Source of the DNA: Arthrobacter sp.
GTDB taxonomy: Bacteria > Actinomycetota > Actinomycetes > Actinomycetales > Micrococcaceae
DNA: 15,132 nucleotides
Direction of reading: 5' to 3'
Assembly: GCA_025464545.1 (NCBI GenBank)
Contig: JAODMA010000240.1
Coordinates: 1-15,132, forward strand
The position numbers were made by a program, and so were the translations under genes. Positions 1 through 7,353 of the stretch are shown here, in pieces. Below the pieces are notes generated by a model. The model worked only from the letters and a program-made list of their open reading frames with translations. It ran no database searches and had not been told where the DNA came from. The first letter of the stretch is position 1, and the number at the start of each line of letters is the position of its first letter.

Positions 1-396
1 CTTCGGATACAGCAGCCGGTCGAAGAGGGCGTGCTCGGCGCGGGATACCGGGCCGGCCCCGGCGCCTGTCCCTTGCGCGGCGGCCTCGACGGCCTTCGAA
101 TAGTCAAGCGCGGCGGCGGCGGCCGCCCGGAACAGCCGTTGCCTGCCCGCCCGGGCCGCTTTGTGCGCGGCTCCGGCGTGGACCTTCTCGAAACCCGGGC
201 ACCACCTGCACGGTGCCGGACAGGACCTGGGCCAGCGGGAGGAACATCAGGGTGCGGGAGCGGGGCCGCAGCAGGAGCTCGGGCAGGAACAGCACGATAT
301 TTCTGGCCACGAGGGCGAAGTTCCCGTGGATCCAGGAACTGCCGGACGGAGACGCCCCCAGCCGGCCGGTCCCTTGCGGGAATAGAGCGCCGAGAC
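1..396 (-). pseudogene. Remnant of a long-chain acyl-CoA synthetase (FadD-like AMP-dependent ligase), truncated and frameshifted, running off the left edge
   Basis: Two minus-strand frames together match the middle of an actinobacterial acyl-CoA synthetase. From about 328 down to 200 one frame reads HGNFALVARNIV, then RSRTLMFLPLAQVL. From about 192 down to base 1 another frame reads FEKVHAGAAHKAARAG, RLFRAAA, LDYSKAVEAAA and EHALFDRLLYPK, and it is still open at the edge. In intact enzymes roughly 35 residues separate these blocks. Here they are missing and the frame changes near 193-200, where the expected VVPRVFEKV is garbled. The phosphate-binding SGTTGRPKG motif, expected near 350-385, survives only as scattered bases (GGGACCGGCCGG). 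The whole N-terminal part is absent because pmt ends at 402. Several independent lesions make this a pseudogene rather than a sequencing slip. Downstream sequence outside the window may still be open, but a working enzyme is unlikely. Identification is from memory of the family, without alignment. Confidence 0.75.
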
Positions 397-401
397 CTGC
401 C

Positions 402-2114
402 CTAGATCCAGGACGGCATCCACATCCGGAACCGCCAGTCCTGGTAGGGAATCGTCTCGGCAGTCCAGACAGGGTAGAAGAAGGCGGACACCACGACGGC
501 CGTGACCACGAAGAGCGCCACCACGTACAGACCGGAGCGACGGCGCCAGAGCGGGTCCGTCCGCTTGCCCAGCACGAGGCCGAGGCAATACGCAAGGGCG
601 AGGATCAGGAACGGCTCGAAGGATACGGCGTAGAAGTAGAACATGGTGCGGTCCGGATACAGGAACCAGGGCAGGTAGCCGGCGGCAATTCCGGCCAGGA
701 TGGCCCCGGCGCGCCAGTCCCGCCGGCCGGCCCACCAGAAGAGCAGGACGCCCAGGCAAATCGCGGCGCTCCACCAGATCAGCGGATTACCCACCGAGAG
801 GATGGCGCTGGCACAGCTGCCCGTCCCGCAGCCGGGGCTGCCCGGTTGGGGGGATTCGTAGAAGAACGAGGTGGGCCGGCCGAGTACCAGCCAGCTCCAC
901 GCACTCGCCTCGTAGGGATGGTCCGCGCTGAGCCCCTGGTGGAATTTGTACGCCTCCAGGTGGTAGTGGGCCAGGGACCGTACGGCGTTGGGCAGCCACC
1001 CCCATTCCGCCGACGGGTTGGTGTCCGCCCAGTGCCGGAAATAGGCGTCCGTGGACCGGAACCAGCCGGTCCAGCTCGCCGCGTACGTGAGGGCCGCGAC
1101 CGGGACAAGGCTCAGGAACGCCGGAAGGCCGTCCTTGAGGATGCCGCCGCTGATCCAGCCGTGTATTCCCGCGATCCGCCGTGCGCTGAGGTCCCAGAAG
1201 ACGGTCATCAGTCCGAAGCCGGCAAGGAAGAACAGGGCCGACCATTTGGTCCCGACCGCAAGCCCCAGGCAGACCCCGGCCGCGATGCGCCACCAACGGA
1301 TGCCCAGCCAGGGGCCGGAGGCGAGCTGAAGGGCAGACGGCCTGCCGTCGGGGCAGGCAGCAGCCTGACGGCCGAGCCGTTCCGCGAGCCGGCGCCGCCC
1401 GTCGTGGCGGTCCAGCAGCAAGGCACCAAACGCCGCCAGGACCCAGAACATCAGGAAGATATCCAGCAGTGACGTGCGGGACATCACCAGATGGTGCCCG
1501 TCGATCGCCAGCAGCACGCCGGCCACAGCCCCAAGGGTCAGCGAGCCCAACAGTTTCTGTGCGATCAGGGCCAGCAGGAAGATCGACAGCGTGCCGGTCA
1601 GCGCCGCTCCGAACCGCCACCCGAAAGGATTGTCCGGGCCGAAGAGCCACATCCCCGAGGCGATCATCCATTTGCCGACCGGCGGGTGGACCACGTACTC
1701 GGGCGTGTCGAGCAGAACCCCGGGGTTGCCGGCGATGAAGGAATCGTTGGCCTTCTCCGGCCAGGCCCGCTCGTAGCCGCTGATCAGGAAGGAATAGCCG
1801 TCCTTGACGTAGTAGGTTTCGTCGAAGACCAGATTGCGGGGCGTGTCCAGACGGACAAAGCGCAGGATCCCGCCGAGGACGGCGGTGATGGCCGGGATAA
1901 GCCAGAACCACAAGCGCAGCGACGGCGGATAGTCCCGCCAGCTCCGGACACTGCCGATCAGGCGATCCTTGAGGGCCTCGGGGGTGTAGGCCTCCGCGGG
2001 GCGGCTGATCCAGCGGTGCCCCTCCAGATTGCGTCCGGTAGGGGCGGTCGAGGGCGCCGGTCCGGCTGAACCGGCCTCGACGGGCCGCGTGGGGGTCTGC
2101 GTCACCTTGCCCAT
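402..2114 (-). CDS. pmt: Dolichyl-phosphate-mannose-type protein O-mannosyltransferase (GT39, Pmt)
   Basis: A 570-residue polytopic membrane enzyme that, by family, transfers mannose from polyprenyl-phosphate-mannose to Ser/Thr of secreted proteins during export. The acidic FDE pair of the GT39 family is at D98/E99 in the first extracytoplasmic loop after a membrane segment near 67-85. The HPPVGKW motif is at 143-149, and DGHHLVMSRTSLLDIF follows in a later helix. About ten hydrophobic segments are spread to the C-terminus, which ends in FRMWMPSWI, typical of actinobacterial Pmt. The ATG at 2114 is chosen because AAAGG lies five bases upstream. The longer open frame to 2189 would run across the rsmI start and has a poor N-terminus. 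The gene is divergent from rsmI with only 55 bp between them, as in M. tuberculosis Rv1002c/Rv1003. The roughly 50-residue N-terminal tail is Pro/Ala-rich and probably cytoplasmic. The downstream neighbour is a pseudogene remnant. Confidence 0.93.
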   Translation of the reverse strand: MGKVTQTPTRPVEAGSAGPAPSTAPTGRNLEGHRWISRPAEAYTPEALKDRLIGSVRSWRDYPPSLRLWFWLIPAITAVLGGILRFVRLDTPRNLVFDETYYVKDGYSFLISGYERAWPEKANDSFIAGNPGVLLDTPEYVVHPPVGKWMIASGMWLFGPDNPFGWRFGAALTGTLSIFLLALIAQKLLGSLTLGAVAGVLLAIDGHHLVMSRTSLLDIFLMFWVLAAFGALLLDRHDGRRRLAERLGRQAAACPDGRPSALQLASGPWLGIRWWRIAAGVCLGLAVGTKWSALFFLAGFGLMTVFWDLSARRIAGIHGWISGGILKDGLPAFLSLVPVAALTYAASWTGWFRSTDAYFRHWADTNPSAEWGWLPNAVRSLAHYHLEAYKFHQGLSADHPYEASAWSWLVLGRPTSFFYESPQPGSPGCGTGSCASAILSVGNPLIWWSAAICLGVLLFWWAGRRDWRAGAILAGIAAGYLPWFLYPDRTMFYFYAVSFEPFLILALAYCLGLVLGKRTDPLWRRRSGLYVVALFVVTAVVVSAFFYPVWTAETIPYQDWRFRMWMPSWI

Positions 2115-2157
2115 GCTACCTTTTGCAGCCGGGCGCCGGCCGCCCTCCGGCCCGCAG

Positions 2158-2163
2158 TAGGCT
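2158..2163 (+). promoter_or_regulatory. Leaderless-type -10 box of rsmI
   Basis: TAGGCT is followed by exactly six bases and then the GTG at 2170. This places the expected transcription start on the start codon. No convincing -35 is visible in the GC-rich DNA upstream, which is also the pmt leader. The same spacing occurs at tatD, ksgA and ispE. An in-frame ATG at 2182 is the alternative start. Confidence 0.5.
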
Positions 2164-2169
2164 GGTCGT

Positions 2170-3141
2170 GTGGACCATGACATGAGCACCTCCCCGAACC
2201 AGCCCGGCGACGCCGGAGATCAGCCCGCTGAGGAAAGAGCAGCCATCGGCCGGCCCGGCGGGCCGGAAACAGTTCCGGACGGCGTTCCGGCGGCCCTGTC
2301 GCCGGGAGGCCCCGGGCGGATTGTGCTGGCTGCGACCCCGATCGGCAACGTCGGTGACGCCTCGTCCCGGCTGATCGAACTGCTCACGACGGCGGACATC
2401 GTCGCGGCCGAGGACACCCGGCGGCTGCACCGGCTGGTCCAGAGCCTGGGCATCAGCGTGGGCGGCCGCGTGATCAGCTACCACGAGCACAACGAGGCAG
2501 CCAAGACCGGCGAGCTCCTGGACCAGGTCCGCTCCGGGAAGACCCTGGTGATGGTCACCGACGCGGGCATGCCGTCGGTCTCGGACCCGGGTTTCCGCCT
2601 GGTCGAAGGGGCCGTGGCGGCCGGGCTAACGGTCACCGCCGTACCCGGGCCCTCCGCCGTGCTGACGGCGCTGGCGCTGTCCGGGCTGCCGACGGACCGT
2701 TTCTGCTTCGAGGGGTTCCTGCCGCGCAAAGCCGGTGAACGGTCCTCCCGGCTGGCGGACCTTGATGCCGAGCGGCGCACCATGGTGTTCTTTGAAGCGC
2801 CGCACCGGCTGGAACCGATGCTCCGTGCGCTCCGTGAGCGTTTCGGTGCGGACCGCCGTGCCGCCGTGTGCCGGGAACTGACCAAGACGTATGAGGAAGT
2901 CATCCGCGGCAGCCTGCGGGAGCTGCTGGAATGGGCCGAGAACAACGAGGTGCGCGGTGAAATTGCCGTCGTGGTCGCAGGAGCCCCGGAACGGGAGCCC
3001 GGCAAGCCGGAGGACCACGTGGCTGCCGTGAATGCGCTGATCGGCCAGGGGATCCGGCTTAAGGAAGCCGTCGCCGCGGTGGCCGAAGACAGCCGGGTCA
3101 GCAAACGCGAGCTCTATTCCGCCGTGCTCGCAGCACGTTGA
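2170..3141 (+). CDS. rsmI: 16S rRNA (cytidine-1402-2'-O)-methyltransferase RsmI
   Basis: A SAM-dependent tetrapyrrole-methylase-fold enzyme that 2'-O-methylates C1402 in the ribosomal P-site, cytoplasmic. The family signatures are in order: ATPIGN at 55-60, AEDTRR at 80-85, SYHEHNE at 103-109, TDAGMPSVSDPG at 130-141, VPGPSA at 158-163 and GFLPRK at 182-187. MVFFEAPHR follows, and the C-terminal region ends in SKRELYSAVLAAR. Length is 323 residues against about 286 in E. coli. The excess is a Pro/Gly-rich N-terminal tail of roughly 48 residues, common in actinobacterial orthologues. The GTG at 2170 is preferred because a TAGGCT box sits six bases before it; ATG at 2182 would remove four residues. 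It is divergent from pmt. A hairpin lies about 35 bp after the stop, so transcription may end before gabD. Confidence 0.96.
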   Translation: MDHDMSTSPNQPGDAGDQPAEERAAIGRPGGPETVPDGVPAALSPGGPGRIVLAATPIGNVGDASSRLIELLTTADIVAAEDTRRLHRLVQSLGISVGGRVISYHEHNEAAKTGELLDQVRSGKTLVMVTDAGMPSVSDPGFRLVEGAVAAGLTVTAVPGPSAVLTALALSGLPTDRFCFEGFLPRKAGERSSRLADLDAERRTMVFFEAPHRLEPMLRALRERFGADRRAAVCRELTKTYEEVIRGSLRELLEWAENNEVRGEIAVVVAGAPEREPGKPEDHVAAVNALIGQGIRLKEAVAAVAEDSRVSKRELYSAVLAAR

Positions 3142-3176
3142 TCCTCTGATGAGCCGCGTCGGGGTCCGGCCGGTTG

Positions 3177-3194
3177 GCTGTGCACCTGCACAGC
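3177..3194 (+). terminator. Hairpin downstream of rsmI, possible terminator
   Basis: GCTGTGC and GCACAGC form a perfect 7-bp stem around an ACCT loop, 36 bases after the rsmI stop. No T-run follows, so intrinsic termination is uncertain. A second small hairpin (CGTGCT-CGC-AGCACG, 3123-3137) overlaps the last rsmI codons. Confidence 0.35.
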
Positions 3195-3228
3195 GGTTCC
3201 CGGTAGGCGTAGTGCGGGCATGCGTAGA

Positions 3229-3258
3229 CATCACGGAGAAGGCGGCAGTACCGTGATG
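3229..3258. promoter_or_regulatory. Inverted repeat upstream of gabD, possible operator
   Basis: CATCACGG (3229-3236) and CCGTGATG (3251-3258) are perfect 8-bp arms separated by 14 bases. The right arm overlaps the likely -35 region of the gabD promoter. An operator for a dimeric regulator is one reading; a mRNA hairpin is another if transcription starts further upstream. The regulator is unknown, and none is encoded next to it. Confidence 0.4.
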
Positions 3259-3283
3259 GTAAATCCCAGCGCTGGATTACAGT
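3254..3283 (+). promoter_or_regulatory. Candidate gabD promoter
   Basis: TACAGT at 3278-3283 fits an actinobacterial -10. The hexamer 18 bp upstream (TGATGG, 3254-3259) is a poor -35. A start near 3290 would give a leader of about 43 bases carrying the AGGGAG ribosome binding site at 3321-3326. Confidence 0.35.
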
Positions 3284-3332
3284 GCTGAAGCCGACCCAAG
3301 TTCACCCCGAATTGCCGACAAGGGAGTCAAAC

Positions 3333-4832
3333 GTGACCGTAACTGCCCAGCCCATTGTTACCGCGGAGCGCGAGAGCGCACTGCTGGCTTCCGTTCCGAC
3401 GGGCCTGCTGATTGACGGGCAGTGGCGCCCGGCCGCCTCGGGAAAGACCTTCGACGTGGAGGATCCCTCGACCGGCACGGTGCTGCTGAGCATCGCCGAC
3501 GCCGGGCCCGAGGACGGGGCCGCCGCGCTGGACGCCGCGGCCGCCGCCCAGGAGTCCTGGGCGAAGGTGCCGCCGCGTGAGCGCGGCGAGATCCTGCGCC
3601 GCGCCTTCGAACTGGTGACCGAGCGTGCCGAGGACTTCGCCCTGCTGATGACCCTGGAAATGGGCAAGCCGCTCGCCGAGGCCCGCGGCGAGGTCACCTA
3701 CGGTGCTGAGTTCCTGCGCTGGTTCTCCGAGGAAGCCGTGCGCGCATTCGGCCGCTACTCGGTGTCCCCGGACGGCAAGTCCCGTCTGCTCGTGACCAAG
3801 AAGCCGGTGGGCCCCTGCCTGTTGATCACGCCCTGGAACTTCCCGCTGGCGATGGCTACCCGCAAGATCGCCCCGGCCGTGGCTGCCGGCTGCACCATGG
3901 TGCTCAAGTCCGCCAACCTCACCCCGCTGACCTCGCAGCTTTTTGCCGCCGTGATGATGGAGGCCGGACTGCCGGCCGGCGTCCTGAACGTGATCCCCAC
4001 GTCCACTGCCGGCGCCACGACGGGTCCCCTGATCAAGGATTCCCGGCTGCGCAAGCTCTCCTTCACCGGCTCCACCGAGGTCGGCCGCCGGCTGTTGGCC
4101 GACGCCTCCGGGACGGTCCTGCGGACCTCGATGGAGCTCGGCGGCAACGCCCCGTTCGTGGTGTTCGAGGACGCCGACGTCGATGCCGCCGTTGCCGGGG
4201 CGATGCTGGCAAAGCTGCGGAACATGGGCGAGGCCTGCACCGCGGCCAACCGGTTCATCGTCCACGAGTCCGTCGCCGATGAGTTTGCTGAGAAGTTTGC
4301 CGCGAAGATGGCGGACATGACCACGGCCCGCGGCACCGACCCCCACTCCAAGGTCGGCCCGCTGATCGACGCGAAGAGCCGGAACAAGGTCCACGAACTG
4401 GTCAGCGATGCTGTCTCCTCCGGTGCCGTGGCGATCGTCGGCGGCGGGCCCGTGGAGGGACCGGGATACTTCTACCAGCCGACCATCCTGAAGGGCGTCG
4501 CCGAAGGCACCCGGATCCTGTCCGAGGAAATCTTCGGCCCCGTCGCGCCGATCATCACGTTCTCTTCCGAGGACGAGGCCGTGCGGCTGGCCAACAACAC
4601 CGAGTACGGGCTGGTGGCTTACGTCTTCACGAGCGACCTGAACCGCGGCATCCGGATGGGCGAGCGGCTCGAGACCGGCATGCTCGGCTTGAACGCCGGA
4701 GTTATCTCCAACGCCGCAGCGCCGTTCGGCGGGGTCAAGCAGTCCGGACTGGGACGCGAAGGCGGCCTCGAAGGCATCGAGGAATACCTCTACACGCAGT
4801 ACATCGGCATCGCCGACCCCTATGCCGTCTAA
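3333..4832 (+). CDS. gabD: Succinate-semialdehyde dehydrogenase (NAD(P)+), aldehyde dehydrogenase family
   Basis: Oxidises succinic semialdehyde to succinate, the last step of GABA catabolism; cytoplasmic. The 499-residue protein has the complete aldehyde dehydrogenase layout: PWNFP at 167-171 with the oxyanion-hole Asn169, the cofactor-binding Lys192 in VLKSAN, FTGST at 244-248, Glu268 in MELGG, and the nucleophile Cys302 in GEACTAANRF. EEIFGPVAP and the late PFGGVKQSGLGREGG segment follow. The GTG at 3333 is chosen because AGGGAG lies six bases before it. The open frame extends to a GTG at 3282 that lacks such a site and overlaps the probable -10. The GabD assignment rests on overall similarity to GabD-type enzymes, and another short-chain semialdehyde could be the true substrate. 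No gabT, gab permease or regulator is adjacent. The gene converges on the transglutaminase gene with 19 bp between stop codons. Confidence 0.85.
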   Translation: MTVTAQPIVTAERESALLASVPTGLLIDGQWRPAASGKTFDVEDPSTGTVLLSIADAGPEDGAAALDAAAAAQESWAKVPPRERGEILRRAFELVTERAEDFALLMTLEMGKPLAEARGEVTYGAEFLRWFSEEAVRAFGRYSVSPDGKSRLLVTKKPVGPCLLITPWNFPLAMATRKIAPAVAAGCTMVLKSANLTPLTSQLFAAVMMEAGLPAGVLNVIPTSTAGATTGPLIKDSRLRKLSFTGSTEVGRRLLADASGTVLRTSMELGGNAPFVVFEDADVDAAVAGAMLAKLRNMGEACTAANRFIVHESVADEFAEKFAAKMADMTTARGTDPHSKVGPLIDAKSRNKVHELVSDAVSSGAVAIVGGGPVEGPGYFYQPTILKGVAEGTRILSEEIFGPVAPIITFSSEDEAVRLANNTEYGLVAYVFTSDLNRGIRMGERLETGMLGLNAGVISNAAAPFGGVKQSGLGREGGLEGIEEYLYTQYIGIADPYAV

Positions 4833-4841
4833 CGGCAGAAC

Positions 4842-4855
4842 CTAGCGCAAGCTAG
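4842..4855. terminator. Small hairpin between convergent genes
   Basis: CTAGC and GCTAG form a 5-bp stem around a GCAA (GNRA-type) loop, overlapping the stop codon of the leftward gene. It is the only structure in the 19-bp gap between gabD and the transglutaminase gene. It is too short, and lacks a T-run, to be called a confident terminator. Confidence 0.25.
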
Positions 4856-7353
4856 CTCCGGCGCGCCCGGCGGAACAGGTCGCGGGTCCTCAACCAGGAA
4901 CCCGCGACGCTCCGCCGGGTGCGGTTTGCTGGCTGCGACAGGGCCCGGACGGGCGCCGACATCGACCGGCGCCAAGTGCCCATGACCGAGGGCGGCAGGC
5001 AGGCCGCCCGGACCCGAGCGAGCGGCCGTGCGTGGGCCCGCAGCGTGGCCCGGATGGCGGCGATCCTGGCGGCAGCCGCGTTCTCGGCCCCGTTGTCCGC
5101 CCCGCCGCCCGGGCGCCCGTACTGGTGCCGCTCGAAATCGTCGGTGAGCGAAGCCACCGCTGCGTGGGCGGCAGCGCCGGAACCATCCGCTGTACCCACG
5201 GCGCCGGAGGCGCGCAGCCGCTTGGAGAAGTGCCTCGGCGTCTCACTGGACCGGGGTGCTACTCCGTAGTCCGTGGCGAGATCGCGCAGCTCGGCGAAGG
5301 CCGGCAGCGCAGACCCGCCGTTTCCTTCGCCGCCAGCCTTCAGGCGCCGTCGCCGGACGCTCCGTCGCGCCAGCTGGGGGGACGCCATGAGGACGCCCAG
5401 CAGCAGCAGGGCACCGGCGCTGTAGAGGAGGGGCAGCCACTGGCTGCCGGCATCCGCCGGGGCTTGCCCGCCGGGGAGCGGGACCGGAGCTCCCTGGGGC
5501 AGCGGGGTGGGGTTTTCATCATCCGGCGGGAGCAGGCCCTCGTTGTTTTCGTTGGTGCTGGCGCCGCTGGGGGGAGCATTCTCCGTGGAATAGGACGGGA
5601 CGACGCCGCGGGAGGGGGTGGGTTCGAACGCCACCCAGCCCACGCCCTGGAAGTACAGTTCCGGCCACGCATGCGCATCCCTGGCGTCCACTTCGAATTC
5701 CGGCAGCGCGCCCTGGCCCGCAATGGACACAGTTCCCCCGGTGGGGCGGCCCGGGGCGTAGCCGACCGCAATGCGGCTGGGGATCCCCTCCAGCCGGGCC
5801 ATGACGGCCATCGCCGAGGCGAAGTGGATGCAATAGCCGCTCTTCTGCGTGAGGAAGTCCGCCAGCACGGAGAGTCCGTTGCCGTCGTAGCCGCCCTGGA
5901 CCGGGGACTGCAGGGAATAGGTGAACTCGGGGGAGCGCAGGTACTTCTGGATTGCCACAGCCCTGGCATAGGAGGTCTCGCTGCCGGCTGTCACCGATTC
6001 GGCCGTCGTGAGCACGATCTCGGGAACGTTGGCCGGCGGCCGGAGGAAGAGCTCTGGAACTCCCTGGGCTGGAGTTGGGGCCTGCTCCAGCAGGTCCCGC
6101 GTCAGCTGGGGGGCCGCGGAGAGCACAACGTACTGCTGGTCCCTCGAATTGGTATCGAGTCCCTTGATGCTGAGCGTGGCGGGGTCCCAGCTCCACCGCC
6201 CGGTCAGGCCGTTGACCGCCTCGGGAGCGTACGGTACGGGAAGGTACGGGCTGGTGAACTGGCCCGTGTTGACGGCCGTGACCACCCGGATTTCGGTCGC
6301 GACTGACTCCAGCCCGGACTCCATTCGACCGGTGCCCATCCGCCGGGTATCTTCCCGGTCGTCCGGAGACCAGGAGTCCCCGTTGAAGCTGTCCACGGTC
6401 ACGGAGCGGAGGTACGGGGCGGACGGGGAGTTGGTGGCATAGGTGATGCGGCCGTCCCCGGTCGGACTCCGCAGGCTGTTGCCCAAGCTGATCATCGGGT
6501 TGAGTCCGGTGGCGGCGCCGAACGGGTTCAGCCGCGACCCCTGGGGGAAGGTGCCCTGGTCAAAGCCGGGGATCACCAGCTGCAGCAGGAGTGTAACGGT
6601 CAGCGCCAGGGCGCCGGTGAGTGATGCCCGCCGGAGCTGCCCGGGATTCCGGGCCGTGTCTGCCCGGGTCCGGGGATCCGGTGCGAACCACTGGCTGCTG
6701 GCCAGGATCAGCAGGTAGCCGATGGCGGCACCCGCGAAGCCGAGGACGCCGACGCTTTGCGGTTTGACCATGGCCGGGACCACGAGGATTGCCAGGATTC
6801 CGAGACCGCTGGTAGCCGGCAGCGCCAGCGGGAACGCCAGGGCGTCGATGAGCATCACCAGCAGTCCGAGCGCGGCGCAGACCAGCAGCACGATGCCGGC
6901 GTTCGGGGCCACCGGGGCGCTCTCGGCCAGGACAGTTTCGCTGGCGCGCCGCAGGTACCGGCCCAGCTGGGTCATGGTGGCCCCGGACGGGATGAAACCG
7001 ATGATGCTGTGCGGCCGGAAGAAGGTGAATGTCAGGATCAGAACGAGCGAGGCAAGGCCGCCTAAACCCACGAAAACGGTGCGCCAGCGGAGTGCCCGGA
7101 GGCCTGCCATGGTCAGGGAGACTGTGAAGACGGTTGTCACCACGGGGGCGTACCAGACCCAGCCCCGCAGGACGCCGTTGAGTCCGAGCGCCGCCCCCGC
7201 GACGGCAGTGGCGATTGCCAGGGCCATCACCCAGGGGTGGGCGCCCACGCGTTGCCGCCTGGTGGCGTCGGCGGGCGCAAGCACAGTAGCGGCGTCTTCG
7301 GCCCTGGCCGTGTCGGCGTCCGCCCCGGGGTGGCGTTGCGGCGCGAGTGTCAT
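4852..7353 (-). CDS. TgpA-like membrane transglutaminase-domain protein
   Basis: An 833-residue membrane protein of the TgpA type. Seven hydrophobic segments fill the N-terminal third (about 41-61, 65-84, 93-112, 152-172, 182-196, 201-220, 245-263). An extracytoplasmic region then carries the transglutaminase/papain-like core, followed by a Pro-rich linker (about 595-637), one membrane segment (639-658) and a basic cytoplasmic tail. The core shows Cys508 in SGYCIHFASAM and His561 in DAHAWPE. Glu577 in FEPTP takes the third catalytic position, where Asp is usual. The 16-residue His-to-acid spacing is preserved. The substrate is unknown; peptidoglycan or envelope-protein processing is the usual suggestion for the family. 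The start is the ATG at 7353, which overlaps the DUF58 stop in ATGA, so translation is probably coupled. It is the last gene of the moxR-DUF58-transglutaminase operon, a widely conserved trio. Confidence 0.9.
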   Translation of the reverse strand: MTLAPQRHPGADADTARAEDAATVLAPADATRRQRVGAHPWVMALAIATAVAGAALGLNGVLRGWVWYAPVVTTVFTVSLTMAGLRALRWRTVFVGLGGLASLVLILTFTFFRPHSIIGFIPSGATMTQLGRYLRRASETVLAESAPVAPNAGIVLLVCAALGLLVMLIDALAFPLALPATSGLGILAILVVPAMVKPQSVGVLGFAGAAIGYLLILASSQWFAPDPRTRADTARNPGQLRRASLTGALALTVTLLLQLVIPGFDQGTFPQGSRLNPFGAATGLNPMISLGNSLRSPTGDGRITYATNSPSAPYLRSVTVDSFNGDSWSPDDREDTRRMGTGRMESGLESVATEIRVVTAVNTGQFTSPYLPVPYAPEAVNGLTGRWSWDPATLSIKGLDTNSRDQQYVVLSAAPQLTRDLLEQAPTPAQGVPELFLRPPANVPEIVLTTAESVTAGSETSYARAVAIQKYLRSPEFTYSLQSPVQGGYDGNGLSVLADFLTQKSGYCIHFASAMAVMARLEGIPSRIAVGYAPGRPTGGTVSIAGQGALPEFEVDARDAHAWPELYFQGVGWVAFEPTPSRGVVPSYSTENAPPSGASTNENNEGLLPPDDENPTPLPQGAPVPLPGGQAPADAGSQWLPLLYSAGALLLLGVLMASPQLARRSVRRRRLKAGGEGNGGSALPAFAELRDLATDYGVAPRSSETPRHFSKRLRASGAVGTADGSGAAAHAAVASLTDDFERHQYGRPGGGADNGAENAAAARIAAIRATLRAHARPLARVRAACLPPSVMGTWRRSMSAPVRALSQPANRTRRSVAGSWLRTRDLFRRARRS

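Noticed and set aside
1..400. Pseudogene explained as a single sequencing frameshift
   Set aside because: A single indel cannot explain the missing internal segment of about 35 residues, the scrambled P-loop and the absent N-terminal half.
213..1472. Long open frame of 419 codons on the plus strand opposite pmt
   Set aside because: The product is a Gly/Arg/Pro/Glu-rich shadow with no domain character, while the minus strand encodes a clear GT39 protein throughout. Such antisense frames are expected at this GC content.
3327..4394. 355-codon minus-strand frame opposite gabD
   Set aside because: It has Gly/His/Gln-rich composition and no recognisable motif, and the opposite strand has every aldehyde dehydrogenase residue in place.
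5032..6306. 424-codon plus-strand frame opposite the transglutaminase gene
   Set aside because: Shadow frame. The minus-strand protein has membrane segments and catalytic motifs across the same bases.
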